DNA of 64,000 bases from Burkholderiales bacterium. Lineage in GTDB: Bacteria; Pseudomonadota; Gammaproteobacteria; Burkholderiales; Burkholderiaceae_C. Positions 9,001 to 16,520 of the stretch are shown in pieces (the stretch's first letter is position 1; every line of letters starts with the position of its first letter). The notes beneath the pieces are model-generated. The model saw only the letters and a program-made list of their open reading frames with translations. It was not told the origin of the DNA and did not search any database. Location of the stretch: assembly GCA_016223165.1 (NCBI GenBank), contig JACRPO010000003.1, positions 484,646 to 548,645 on the forward strand, given 5' to 3'. Both the position numbers and the translations under genes were made by a program.

Positions 9001-11439
9001 GCCGATCGGATCGTGGAGCGACGCACACGCGGGGCGGGCACTGACGCAACCACGGAGATCGAGTCCTTCGAGTACGACGCGGTCGGCCGGCTCGTGCGCG
9101 CGACGACGCCGACGGGAGAGCTTCGTCGGACACACGACTCGCTTTCCAGGCTCTTGACGGAGCAATTCGCAGGACGCACGCTCAGCATCACCTACGACGC
9201 TGCGGGCCGCCCGGCCGCGCTCGACTACCCGGGCGGGGAGCGAATTCGGCGCACCTTCGACGTCCGCGGACGGGTCGTCGCCGTCAACACGGCGACGGGC
9301 GAACCGATTGCCTCAGTCGCGTATCGCGCGGGCGAGCAGGTCGCGCGGCTCACCTTGGGAGACGTGCTCGACGCCACGTGCGACTACGATCGGCAAGGCC
9401 GGCTGGCATCAGTACGATATGTGCGACGCGAGGACGGCTCTCTCGTCGAGGGCTTCCGGTATGCGTACGACGACGCGGATCGCGTTGTCTACGAGGTCCA
9501 ACTGAGTGACGGCGTCGGCGAACGCTACGAATTCGACGCAGCCAATCGGCCGGTGCGCGCCCGCTACGGCATCCGCGACGTCCTCGACCCGGCCAGCCCG
9601 TTCGAGGTCGAGACTGTGTACGAGCACTTCCCGGAGGGGCCGTGGCGCCGGCGCCGCGACCTGGACAGTCGCGGTGTGGTCATCGCCGACCAACGCGGGA
9701 CGATCGACGAGCGCAACCGCTATCGGCGCTTCGGCGGCACGAGCTTCGTCAACGACGCCGCGGGCAACACTGTCCGCAAGGGTACGGACAACCCCGGCTT
9801 CTGGCTGTACACCTACGACGCTCTCGGTCGGCTCACGAAAGCCGAGCGCTTCGACGTCAACGGTCGACGTATCCAGACGATCGAGTACGAGTACGACGCG
9901 CTGGGGCGTCAGGTGCGAAAGACGGTGACCGACCGGGACGGCGCAGCAACCGTGACCGAGTACGTGTGGTCCGGATCCACGCTCCTCGAGGAGTACGAGA
10001 ATGGCGTGCTCGTGCGGACATACGTGTACGGCATCGCCACGGATCCAGCGCGGCTGACGGTCGATCGAGGCGGGCGCGCCGACTACTGGTACCTCCACAA
10101 CGGTCGCGGGCTCGCGGCAGGACTGGTGAAGGCAAGCGACCCGAACTCATTTGCCGAGCGTTATGGGTACGAGATCACCGGCTTCTCGTTCATGAAAGAG
10201 ATCGGCGGGATCAAGGTCGACCTGCCTGAGCGGCCGGATCGGGCGTCGAGCCTCTGGAACTCGGTGCTCGCCGGCGACGCCTTCGGCACACTCTCGCGCG
10301 ATTGGGCGAGCGGCACCGTCACGGGCCCGGGTGGTCGCCATCTCGATCCGTTGATTGCCGCCGCGTTGAACATGAGCGCCACCATCGGCGGCGGCACGCA
10401 CGGCACGCTCAAGATGACGCTCGGCAAGCAGTTCGAGTCGTTCCTCGGCATGCTCGGGCTCGGTGGCCGCAGCAACGGGTTCATCAGCCGTGGCGGGACG
10501 GGCGGAAAGGGCAGCAAGGACACGGCCGGCGCGAGCTCGAGTTTGGGGGGCGCCGAGAAGGGCAGCTCTTCAGGCGCGGCCACTGGGGGCGGACAGGGCA
10601 TCGGCCTCTCGCGCATGGCGCGCGATTTCGCGCTCTATGCCGCCGGCTCCCTGTTCCCGAGCAGCGGCCAGAACCCGGCCTTCGACTTCACTAAGGGTGG
10701 CGGTGGTTCGTCCGGAACCTCGGGCGGCTCGTCAGGCGAGTCCACCGGGTTCATGAGCTCTCCGGGCGGTGAGGTCTTGTCGGGCATCCTGACCGGCATT
10801 GGCACCGGATTACAGAGCCAGATCTCGGGCGGTCCTCCGAAGGGTGATCCGCCCCCGGGCTCCCCGTCTTCATCGGGCTCCGGTGAAAAGAAGCCGACAA
10901 GCGCGGAGCAGGAGAAGGCGTGGAAGGAGCGCCAGGAGAAGGAGGCGAAGGAAAAGGAGGCCAAGGAAAGGGAGGCCAGGGAGAAAGAGGCGAAGGAAAA
11001 GGAGGCCAAGGAGAAGGAGGCCAAGGAGAAAGGCGAGAAGGGCAAGGATTCGAAGGACGCCGAGGAGAAGGATGAGACCGACGACAAGAAGGATAAGGGG
11101 ACCACATACGGGGACCCAGACCAGCAGTACCAGAGCGCCATCGTCACGACGCCCGAGCAGCTTGAGATGCGGTTGAACGGCCGCAAGCAGCCCGTGGATC
11201 CGAACGCTGGTGGAGGTGGCTGGGAGATTGACACTTCGTCTCCGCCACCGAACCACGGCGGTCTCGACCCGACGGTGGTGCGCTTCGATGGCGAGACCTT
11301 CGGCGGCCTCACACTCGAAGGCGGGGAGCCGAAGTTCCCGATCGGCCCGGTTCGTTACGTCCGCGACTACGAGCCGCCGCAGCCCCCTCACCCACCGAAC
11401 GGCGGAGGCGAGAACGAGCATGACCTCGGCATCCCGTGA
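6067..11439 (+). CDS. Giant YD-repeat (Rhs family) protein without recognisable toxin domain
   Basis: A 1790-residue protein starting at ATG 6067 after GGAGGG. The N-terminus (about residues 15-110, GHSGEFGPSRTDLSLPG, FVRSYRSS, LGRGWTAS) resembles the DUF6531-type entry domain of Rhs proteins. From about 150 to 1350 there are dozens of YD repeats (YRYDAxxRLVxV, YDxxGRxV) that build the beta-cocoon. The usual core-ending signature with DPxGL is absent; the barrel ends at RYGYEITGF near residue 1365. What follows is a Ser/Gly-rich stretch, a Lys/Glu pentapeptide repeat (about 1618-1656) and a Pro/Gly-rich tail of about 120 residues. No signal peptide, PAAR motif or VgrG neighbour is present, and no immunity gene follows. 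It may be a structural shell or surface protein rather than a toxin carrier. Confidence 0.85.
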   Translation: MASAQVQPPIRNASMLGSSVFGHSGEFGPSRTDLSLPGRGLHFAFVRSYRSSLADRAGELGRGWTASIAKRVEAAGDDLLVHDGTGLAHRFAREGRGFASPPGYYGIIAVEPGGIVLRHRYGVVTTFEAASRGGRIRSVADRHGNALTFAYGGDRIEILDTLERRIDVALAKGRIQEVRDHAGRIWTYRYDAEERLVEVVQPATRSAPARTLLRYGYDNANRLQSMTDAKGQTWLVVRYDDAGRVVEQTHGSGTYTFAYDTEGRGRSSVARITCRLKNGGTLVVTHDPAGHPVLRTLRVRRDAFVPEDVAGIADDTVPVITTISYNRHGERVSRKAPAGDLTTWVFAADDPDPRNRGNCLIRTVTPAAGVSAAQASLVTTWKYDKTFQVPLSVTDPRGSTTTYRYDPKGDRVGTTFAPFTHQPVGTDGADRPTPVKLTLEATYAYNSRGQLIRKKHIDGSETTFEYYPVSDPSGRGGPGTATADPNAICGYLARVTRDANGARRQTSYRWDNYGTLAEVLDGQRNAVRLRYDAMGRLKRLDGRGPGAWIEYRYDENGNEIESIQPFERLGADADSGRFVTRAGTIRELRTYDLLDRIVTRTIAGDDMRITERFVRDADERLVRLVQPTGAVTEIEYDERDLPIASTRAAGTGRAITERRAYTMNGDLRSETDGRAGTTLHHFDGFGRHVLTIDRLGTRWARELDAGDNAVRVVVKSRGDRGAPFIESTISYDEWDRPVRIDKAWRDASGRALGASGWDGREGVSSTVVEYAANGRPGRIWNEGGNVVAVDYDSLGQVAVIGDSTGERAELAYDVNGNPTTLSLRVPVPGGDEKWSTVRARYDEMDRLVSRQVDDDAPEGFAHDTLGGVNDHRRSTGLEVRLLHDPLGRKVGQAFVVADAGDGSAASISRRFEYDDTYRLTAHTDGAGNRTTYRYDTLGRQVGIVYPNGALAIAEHDANGNIVRTVDPRGVEIVLRYDAADRIVERRTRGAGTDATTEIESFEYDAVGRLVRATTPTGELRRTHDSLSRLLTEQFAGRTLSITYDAAGRPAALDYPGGERIRRTFDVRGRVVAVNTATGEPIASVAYRAGEQVARLTLGDVLDATCDYDRQGRLASVRYVRREDGSLVEGFRYAYDDADRVVYEVQLSDGVGERYEFDAANRPVRARYGIRDVLDPASPFEVETVYEHFPEGPWRRRRDLDSRGVVIADQRGTIDERNRYRRFGGTSFVNDAAGNTVRKGTDNPGFWLYTYDALGRLTKAERFDVNGRRIQTIEYEYDALGRQVRKTVTDRDGAATVTEYVWSGSTLLEEYENGVLVRTYVYGIATDPARLTVDRGGRADYWYLHNGRGLAAGLVKASDPNSFAERYGYEITGFSFMKEIGGIKVDLPERPDRASSLWNSVLAGDAFGTLSRDWASGTVTGPGGRHLDPLIAAALNMSATIGGGTHGTLKMTLGKQFESFLGMLGLGGRSNGFISRGGTGGKGSKDTAGASSSLGGAEKGSSSGAATGGGQGIGLSRMARDFALYAAGSLFPSSGQNPAFDFTKGGGGSSGTSGGSSGESTGFMSSPGGEVLSGILTGIGTGLQSQISGGPPKGDPPPGSPSSSGSGEKKPTSAEQEKAWKERQEKEAKEKEAKEREAREKEAKEKEAKEKEAKEKGEKGKDSKDAEEKDETDDKKDKGTTYGDPDQQYQSAIVTTPEQLEMRLNGRKQPVDPNAGGGGWEIDTSSPPPNHGGLDPTVVRFDGETFGGLTLEGGEPKFPIGPVRYVRDYEPPQPPHPPNGGGENEHDLGIP
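10918..11037 (+). repeat. 15-bp tandem repeat coding KEAKE pentapeptides in the Rhs tail
   Basis: About seven copies of a five-codon unit encode KEAKE, with variants such as REARE, inside the Rhs-like gene. The encoded segment is strongly charged and probably forms a single long alpha helix that separates the YD-repeat shell from the C-terminal tail. Confidence 0.85.
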
Positions 11440-12105
11440 CGCACTCCGCCGTACGTGGGACTCAGGGTTGCGCGCCCGCACATGCGCGCGCGTACTGGTC
11501 AAACCTTGCCAGGCTAAGGCGGCTATGCCTTGGCATTTGCAATCCCCGGTCGCGCTGCTCACGCGACGAAGTCGACGGCTAGCGGCGGTGCGGGTAGCTG
11601 CGCAGTTCGGCGGGGCCCCATCCCGAAATCCCTAAGCATTCTGCGCGCCCGTGCACGCCCACGCGCGTATTGCGGCGCCGCAAGCCGGCTCGCGACTGCC
11701 GCCTGCTGCCAAGTCGTTGCTCTGGCAAGGGCTCGGCTTCGAGTCATGTATGCACGGCGCAGTGACTGTCGCGCCACGGGTTTGGCGAGTTGACCAGCTG
11801 ACCCATCACTTCCCGCTAGCGCTCCAGCGTTCCTGTCCGGCGCTTGGAAGCTTGGAACGCCGGTCAAGACTGCGTGCGGTCGGTCGCGAGGTCGTTGCCG
11901 AGTGGCGGCAATTGTTAGGTTTGTTCGACACCCTCCCCGCCCACCCGCCCACCCGCCCGCGCGTCGCCACACTGCGGCGCGCGAACTCCCAAGATTTGGC
12001 CAGCACCGAGAGCGTTCGGCTCCCGGGAAGCCAAGGTAAGGTAGTGGCAAACACAGTACCTGAGCCGCCGCTGCGGCCCTCGGCATCGGGCGCTCGGCTT
12101 CGACC
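11440..12105. other. 666-bp spacer after the Rhs gene with no recognised gene
   Basis: Open frames here have low-complexity Arg/Ala-rich translations without conserved motifs or ribosome binding sites, as expected from random frames in GC-rich DNA. A short CCCGCCCAC-type tandem repeat lies near 11937-11965. No tRNA, inverted terminal repeat or transposase fragment was found. The spacer separates the accessory Rhs cassette from two decayed genes, so it could be residue of a past insertion or deletion. Confidence 0.6.
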
Positions 12106-12459
12106 TCAGCGCGTCTCGGCGTAGACAGCAGCGATCGCACCTACCAGTCGTTGGCGGTCCGGGTAGCGGCCGATCATCTCGGCGCTGACGCGCTCGACGG
12201 TGATCTCACGGCTGCGCCCCTCGGCTTTGGCGGCGGCAACGAGGTTGCGGATCTCCTGCAGATAAGCGCGATAGCCGGCGATCAACCCCGCGTCGCCGAT
12301 CGGCCCGGGGCTGGGCACAACGAGGCTCGGCTTCAACGCATGGACGCATGGAGCCGATCGAGGCTGGCTAGCCAGTGGCCTGCGCTGGAGTAGGGGGCTC
12401 GCGAAGGCCGGCTGCGCCCGCATCGCGACGTCTCCAGAGAAGAGCACGGGCCGGTACCC
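12106..12459 (-). pseudogene. C-terminal remnant of an MBL-fold metallo-hydrolase with two compensating frameshifts
   Basis: The reading frame gives VLFSGDVAMRAQPAFASP, then nonsense, then HALKPSLVVPSPGPIGDAGL and a helical tail ending at the stop. This is the C-terminal third of a metallo-beta-lactamase-fold hydrolase. The nonsense disappears if one base is removed from a run of five G at 12393-12397 (plus strand) and one copy of the 8-bp tandem duplication at 12337-12344/12345-12352 is removed: the middle then reads YSSAGHWLASLDRLHALKP. Net change is +9, so the outer frame is kept. A His expected in PSHGP, a likely metal ligand, is Pro here. Upstream of the fragment the frame is closed by a stop at 12463-12465 and the catalytic HxHxDH part is missing. 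The gene is dead. Confidence 0.8.
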
Positions 12460-12493
12460 AGACTACCGTAGGTCACCTTGCCTCGCGCCGCAC

Positions 12494-13056
12494 TCAGCGC
12501 ACCTTACCCGGCCCCCACACAGCCCGCCCCGGTATCGCGCCGGTGTGCTCGCCGTCTCTGAGAACTGGCACCCCGTTCACCAGCACGTGGCGCACGCCTG
12601 TCGAGTACTGGTGGGCATCGTCGAACGTCGCCCTGTCGGCGACCGTCTTCGGATCGAAGACCACCACGTCGGCGTACATCCCTTCCGCGAGGAACCCGCG
12701 GCCCCCTGGCTTGTCTAGGCCGAGGTTGGTTGCCGGCAGCCCCGAAAGCCGGCGCACCGCCTCGGCGAGCGTGAGCACGTTGTCCTCGCGCACGTACTTG
12801 CCCAGCAGCCGCGCCACGTTGCCGTAGGCGCGCGGGTGCGTGGATCCCTCGAGGAAGATACCCTCCGGGGCCATGGAGGCACCATCCGAGCCCAGCGACA
12901 CCCAAGGCTCCCGCAACTGCGGGGCGATGTTGCGCTCATCGATCATGAAGAACACCGACTGGATGCGCGAGCGGTCCTCGAGCACGAGGTCGAGGATCGT
13001 GTCCACCTCGTCCCTGCCGCGCGCCTTCGTGCGACCTCCGCCAGCGTCTTGATCTG
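12494..13056 (-). pseudogene. C-terminal remnant of an N-acyl-D-amino-acid deacylase (amidohydrolase)
   Basis: About 185 residues match the end of the D-aminoacylase-type amidohydrolases: a metal-site-like LGSDGAS, then HPRAYGNVARLLGKYVRE, GMYADVVVFDP and VRHVLVNGVPV. Intact members have roughly 480-550 residues. A further short stretch, IKTLAEVA, sits at 13031-13056 in a different frame just before the region coding ARGRDEVDTILDLVL, so a frameshift near 13030 is visible. The N-terminal metal-binding half is missing; the NTF2-like gene at 13138 on the other strand now occupies that place. It lies just upstream of the MBL-fold remnant on the same strand, so both may come from one lost operon. 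Confidence 0.8.
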
Positions 13057-13137
13057 AGCCCGCGGGCGCGTGGCACACTGGCCGGGCGCTCGGCCGGATC
13101 CGGCCGCTGCAACCCCGCCCCCCCCGAGGAGATGCCG

Positions 13138-13497
13138 ATGCTGACGATGGAGAAGACAGCCGACTACGTGAAGCGCTGGATCGCCGCGTTCGAGTCGAAG
13201 GATCTCGATCGCGTGCTTGCCTTCTACACCGACGACGTGATCTTCCACTCACCGCTGATCGCACGCCTGAGCCACGACCCCAGCGGCACCGTGCAGGGCA
13301 AGGCGGCGTTGCGGGCCTACGTGAAGAAGGGCTTCGAGGTGTTCGACCACATCAAGTTCACCGTGCTCGACGTACTGCGCGGCGTCGACAGCATTGCGAT
13401 CCACTACAAGGGCATCACGGGCACGCATGTGGTCGAGGTGCTGTTCTTCGACAAGGACGGGCTCGTGCGCGAGTCGTACGTGCACTACGCGGGCTGA
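13138..13497 (+). CDS. NTF2-like / SnoaL-like protein
   Basis: A 119-residue protein. The ATG at 13138 has GAGGAG at six bases, whereas the ATG at 13132 directly abuts the same site and is less likely. The sequence is a complete SnoaL-like fold: YVKRWIAAFESKDLDRVLAFYTDDVIFHSP for the helix and first strand, GTVQGKAALRAYVKKG for the second helix, and three C-terminal strands ending VLFFDKDGLVRESYVHYAG. Enzymes of this fold act on small hydrophobic substrates, but many are of unknown role. Its last 83 bases overlap the 3' end of the Fic gene on the opposite strand. Confidence 0.8.
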   Translation: MLTMEKTADYVKRWIAAFESKDLDRVLAFYTDDVIFHSPLIARLSHDPSGTVQGKAALRAYVKKGFEVFDHIKFTVLDVLRGVDSIAIHYKGITGTHVVEVLFFDKDGLVRESYVHYAG

Positions 13498-15085
13498 CGC
13501 GCGCCCTCTTGGCAGGATGCAGCTTTGCCCTCGTGAGGTCGACCTCACGCCGCATGCTGGAGGCGACGAAGTCCGCAAAGGGCACGATGTTCTCGCGCGA
13601 GCTTGCCTCGTCCAGTGCGGCCATGTACTCGCTGCGGCGCTCCAGCTCAATCACCGTCCACGGATAGCCGCCCGAGGCCATCATGGCGTTCATCAGGAAC
13701 CTGCCCATCCGGCCGTTGCCGTCGGGATAGGGGTGCGTGAACACGAACACGAAGTGCCCCAGAACGGCCCGCACGCAGGCCTGCGGCTCGGACTCCAGCA
13801 GGTCGAACAAGGCCGGCATCATGTCGCGCACGGCTTCGGCCGGCGGCGGCACATGCGCCGCGTTCCGTATGTAGACCTGGTGCGCGCGGTATCCAGCCAG
13901 GTCCTGGGGCTTCAAGAGCCCAGCGGTCACGCTGGGCGCGAAAAGCTCGCGGTACCAGGTTCTGTGATCTCGCGACGCAACGATCCCTGCGTTCGAGCCG
14001 GCCAGAATCCTGCCGATGGAGGCCTCCACTTCGATGCGTGCCTGGTAGTAGCCGCGCGCGGCCATGGCGTCGCGCGTTTGCTCGTCGGCTTCGTTCTTCT
14101 CCGGGTTCCAGCCACCCTCGGCGACGCGCGCGATGAGTTCGTTCGTCACGCGATAGCCCTCGATGGACAGGGAATGGTAGGCGTCGCGCGCGTACGCGTC
14201 CTTGACCGCTGCCATGTAGCCGGCCGGCGCAGCGGGCAGGCCCGGCGCCGGCGGGAAGGCGGCGATGACATCGCCGCGCATCGAACCCCACATCAGCCGG
14301 ATGCGTTTGACATAGGCAGACTCACCGCGGAGCATCTTCAGCGCAGGCGGTGGGTCCGAGAAGGGGTTGGTTTCGGTCACCGTATGGCCGACGCTCCTCA
14401 TGGTGGACAGGATGTCGTTGGCGATCTCGTCCTGGCCGCAGGCTCGCAGGGCACCGGCCAATCGGCCGGCGACGACGCTGTGGCTGCCGTCGAGCAGTTG
14501 TCGCGCCAGGGCGCTGCCGTCCTTCAGGCCCAGCAGCGCGATCTGTGCGTCACGCGCGTACGTCCGATAGAAGGCCTCCGACACGCGCACCAGCGCGTGT
14601 TCGAGCGTCATGGCGCGCAATCCGCCAACAGTGGTGCGGTGGCCAGCGGCCGGGAAGTCCTTCGCCCTGTAGTCGAGGAGGGTGTGTCCGGCTGGCAGCT
14701 TGACGACCGAGTTCCCGCCGGCCGGCGCGTTCACAACCACCTGCGTGGGCAACGAGGTGTTCCCTGCGTGCATGCGGATCGAGTGATCGGCACCGACACA
14801 CCAGTCGCTGCCGAATCTTTCCTCGCAGTAGCGGGCGATGAAGGCATTCGCGCTGGCGTACCAGGCCGTCGTCTCGCCTTCGCGTCCTTCGCCAAATTCG
14901 CCAGGCCGGGAAGACATGTACCAGCCCTTGATGACCGATTTCAAGAAGCCGGCGTCGACCAAGGCCTCGCGGTCGTCCCTGCGCAGCTCGTTCGTGCGCA
15001 GGACGATTCGCCCACGGTCCTGCAGGCGCTTCAACGAGACAAGCGCGTTGGCCAGCCGCCGCTGAGAGGGTGTTTCGGCAGCCAT
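13415..15085 (-). CDS. Fic family protein (protein AMPylase) with self-inhibitory motif
   Basis: The 556-residue protein carries the Fic active-site loop HPYPDGNGRMGRF with the catalytic His at residue 451, the residues needed to transfer AMP (or a related group) to target hydroxyls. The segment SLSIEG at residues 305-310 fits the [S/T]xxxE[G/N] inhibitory helix, whose Glu keeps the enzyme switched off; its placement before the Fic core makes this a class II Fic protein. The first 250 residues contain a winged-helix-like start (LKRLQDRGRIVLRTNELRRDD), as in transcription-regulator-linked Fic proteins. The last 40 residues are Arg/Ala/Pro-rich, unlike the family, and run antisense through the NTF2-like gene, so the original stop may have been lost. 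ATG at 15085 has only a weak ribosome binding site. Confidence 0.9.
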   Translation of the reverse strand: MAAETPSQRRLANALVSLKRLQDRGRIVLRTNELRRDDREALVDAGFLKSVIKGWYMSSRPGEFGEGREGETTAWYASANAFIARYCEERFGSDWCVGADHSIRMHAGNTSLPTQVVVNAPAGGNSVVKLPAGHTLLDYRAKDFPAAGHRTTVGGLRAMTLEHALVRVSEAFYRTYARDAQIALLGLKDGSALARQLLDGSHSVVAGRLAGALRACGQDEIANDILSTMRSVGHTVTETNPFSDPPPALKMLRGESAYVKRIRLMWGSMRGDVIAAFPPAPGLPAAPAGYMAAVKDAYARDAYHSLSIEGYRVTNELIARVAEGGWNPEKNEADEQTRDAMAARGYYQARIEVEASIGRILAGSNAGIVASRDHRTWYRELFAPSVTAGLLKPQDLAGYRAHQVYIRNAAHVPPPAEAVRDMMPALFDLLESEPQACVRAVLGHFVFVFTHPYPDGNGRMGRFLMNAMMASGGYPWTVIELERRSEYMAALDEASSRENIVPFADFVASSMRREVDLTRAKLHPAKRARVSPRSARTTRARARPCRRTAPRPHACP

Positions 15086-15178
15086 GATCTTGCCGTCGCC
15101 AGGAAATGGCGATGAACCATAGCTATGAGATTGTGCAGTATCAACGCTAGGATATTCTGCTCGACCTGAGCCCGGTCT

Positions 15179-15781
15179 TCATGTGTTCCATCGAGCCGCC
15201 ACGCCATCAACGAAGCGCCCGAAGGCATCGAGCAGTGGCGCCGCGTCGAACGCCGGCCCCTCCAGCATCGCCAGCGCCTGCACGGTGGCTTCCAGCGTCG
15301 AGACCTGGTCGGCGCGCCGCGCCGCGCGGATGGCGCGGTAGCGGGTGGGCGCCGGCGCGTCCAGCGAGAGCCGCGGCAGCGCGGCCAGGGCCGGGTGCTC
15401 GAGAAGCATGCGCAGGCTCTTGCGCCACGTCGCGTCGATCACCACCAGCCGCAGGGGCGCGCCCGCAGGGTGGCCCGGGGCCGGCGGCGCGGGTGCGGCA
15501 GGCACGTTGGGGTAGAGCAGGCGCGTGTGCCGCCCGGGGCGCTGCAGCAGGGCCTGCAGTGCCTCGGGTGCGAAGCGCTCGCCGACGCACACCTCGCATT
15601 GCGCCAGAGACAGGCGCAGCAGCGCCACGCTGTTCTTCGCCTGGCGCTGTTCCTGCGGGTGCTGCAGCACCAGCACCTCAGTGCGATGAGCGGTCGGCCG
15701 CGCCAGCGCGCACAGGCAGGTCGCCTGCGGGCGCAGGCAGCGCAGGCATGCCGCGCGGGGGTGGGTGGACGGGCCGGTCAC
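15179..15781 (-). CDS. tapT: DTW-domain protein, tRNA-uridine aminocarboxypropyltransferase
   Basis: This 200-residue protein shows an N-terminal cysteine cluster (CLRCLRPQATCLC), LVLQHPQEQRQAKNS and the signature IDATW with WRKSLRML, which define the DTW/SPOUT family. Characterised members such as E. coli TapT transfer the aminocarboxypropyl group of S-adenosylmethionine to uridine 47 in the variable loop of tRNA (acp3U47). The length agrees with the family. It appears to be a single-gene unit, with no obvious functional link to the Fic gene 93 bp upstream of its stop or to the toxin-antitoxin pair. Confidence 0.85.
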   Translation of the reverse strand: MTGPSTHPRAACLRCLRPQATCLCALARPTAHRTEVLVLQHPQEQRQAKNSVALLRLSLAQCEVCVGERFAPEALQALLQRPGRHTRLLYPNVPAAPAPPAPGHPAGAPLRLVVIDATWRKSLRMLLEHPALAALPRLSLDAPAPTRYRAIRAARRADQVSTLEATVQALAMLEGPAFDAAPLLDAFGRFVDGVAARWNT

Positions 15782-15888
15782 GCGGGGATGGTCGCATGCG
15801 TGTGCCGTCCGCCGGCCGCCCCGCGTCGGCGTCGGCGTTGGCGTTCGCCCGTGATTCCTGAGGGTCGTGAGCGTGACGGGTTAGCGCC

Positions 15889-16179
15889 TCAGCCGTGCAA
15901 CGACTTCAGCGCCACCTCTGGGGCCGTGGCCACGATCTTGAGCAATGCCGCCGCAGGGCCGGTGGGGGTCCGCCGGCGCTGCTCCCAGTTCTGCAGCGTC
16001 TTCACGCTCACCCGCATGAGTTTGGCAAAGTCGCCTTGCGACAGGCCGGTCTGCTCGCGGACTGCCTTGGCATCCGGCGCCGACAACTCAAACCGTCGCG
16101 ATGGTTTGGCTCGCCCCTTGGCAATGGCCTTGGCCTCTTTGAGGCTGCCCACGAGTTCTTCGAACAACGTCTTGTCCAT
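15889..16179 (-). CDS. higA: HigA/NadS-type antitoxin, helix-turn-helix protein
   Basis: A 96-residue protein starting at ATG 16179 with GGAG nine bases upstream. The open frame continues upstream, but that part is a shadow of the toxin gene. The C-terminal half is a typical HTH_3 domain (LSQGDFAKLMRVSVKTLQNWEQRRRTPTGPAAALLKI). The N-terminal segment (LFEELVGSLKEAKAIAKG) resembles the toxin-binding part of the HigA2/NadS group. The gene starts two bases after the toxin stop, the toxin-first order of higBA loci. It should neutralise the toxin and repress the operon, probably through the palindrome at 16506-16520. Confidence 0.9.
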   Translation of the reverse strand: MDKTLFEELVGSLKEAKAIAKGRAKPSRRFELSAPDAKAVREQTGLSQGDFAKLMRVSVKTLQNWEQRRRTPTGPAAALLKIVATAPEVALKSLHG

Positions 16180-16181
16180 GC

Positions 16182-16493
16182 TCACAGCTCCTTGACCAGC
16201 TCGCGCAAGATGGCCGTCTCGCTGGCGCTCAGGTCGTCCTTCTTGGACTTCGGGTAGACGACAAGCATGTAGATCTGGTGCCTGTCCTTGATCCAGTAGT
16301 AGATGGCCCGCACGCCGCCGCTCTTGCCCCGCCCTTGTGCTGCGTGTCGAATCTTCCGGATGCCGCCTCCGCCCTTGATCAAATCCCCGCACTCGGGATC
16401 TTCGACCAGCGTGTTTTGAAGCCGGCGGTACTCCTCATCGCTCAGCAGCTCGATCACCTGGCGCGTGAACGTGGGCGTCTCGATGAATTCCAC
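16182..16493 (-). CDS. higB: HigB/RelE-type toxin (predicted mRNA interferase)
   Basis: A 103-residue RelE/ParE-superfamily protein starting at GTG 16493. The sequence FIETPTFTRQVIELLSDEEY, GGGIRKIRHAAQGRGKSGGVRAIYYW and IYMLVVYPKSKKDDLS matches the HigB2-like branch whose toxins cleave ribosome-bound mRNA. The basic residues and the aromatic/Arg-rich strand that form the active surface are present, so it looks intact. No Shine-Dalgarno site precedes the GTG; the sequence TATAGAAT ends six bases before it, so a leaderless message is possible. Confidence 0.9.
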   Translation of the reverse strand: MEFIETPTFTRQVIELLSDEEYRRLQNTLVEDPECGDLIKGGGGIRKIRHAAQGRGKSGGVRAIYYWIKDRHQIYMLVVYPKSKKDDLSASETAILRELVKEL

Positions 16494-16505
16494 CGGAGCA
16501 TTCTA

Positions 16506-16520
16506 TACGCCAATGGCGTA
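16506..16520. promoter_or_regulatory. Palindromic operator candidate of the higBA pair
   Basis: A perfect 7-bp inverted repeat with a single central base, TACGCCA-A-TGGCGTA, lies 13-27 bases upstream of the toxin start. On the minus strand it runs into TATAGAAT, a good -10 candidate. Binding of the antitoxin here would cover the promoter. No convincing -35 box was found. Confidence 0.55.

Noticed and set aside
6067..11439. Calling the Rhs-like protein a polymorphic toxin
   Set aside because: No toxin domain, no core-ending DPxGL signature, no VgrG/PAAR and no immunity gene; the C-terminus is low in complexity.
11911..11925. GTTAG-containing sequence that recalls an integron attC core
   Set aside because: No matching second core, no attC-like folding partner and no integrase gene in the window.
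11559..12140. A 193-codon minus-strand frame in the spacer after the Rhs gene
   Set aside because: Low-complexity translation, no ribosome binding site and no motif; it also crosses the MBL-fold remnant in another frame.
15889..16392. A longer 167-residue form of the antitoxin
   Set aside because: The first 71 codons are the toxin gene read in another frame; the ATG at 16179 with GGAG gives a normal HigA-type protein.
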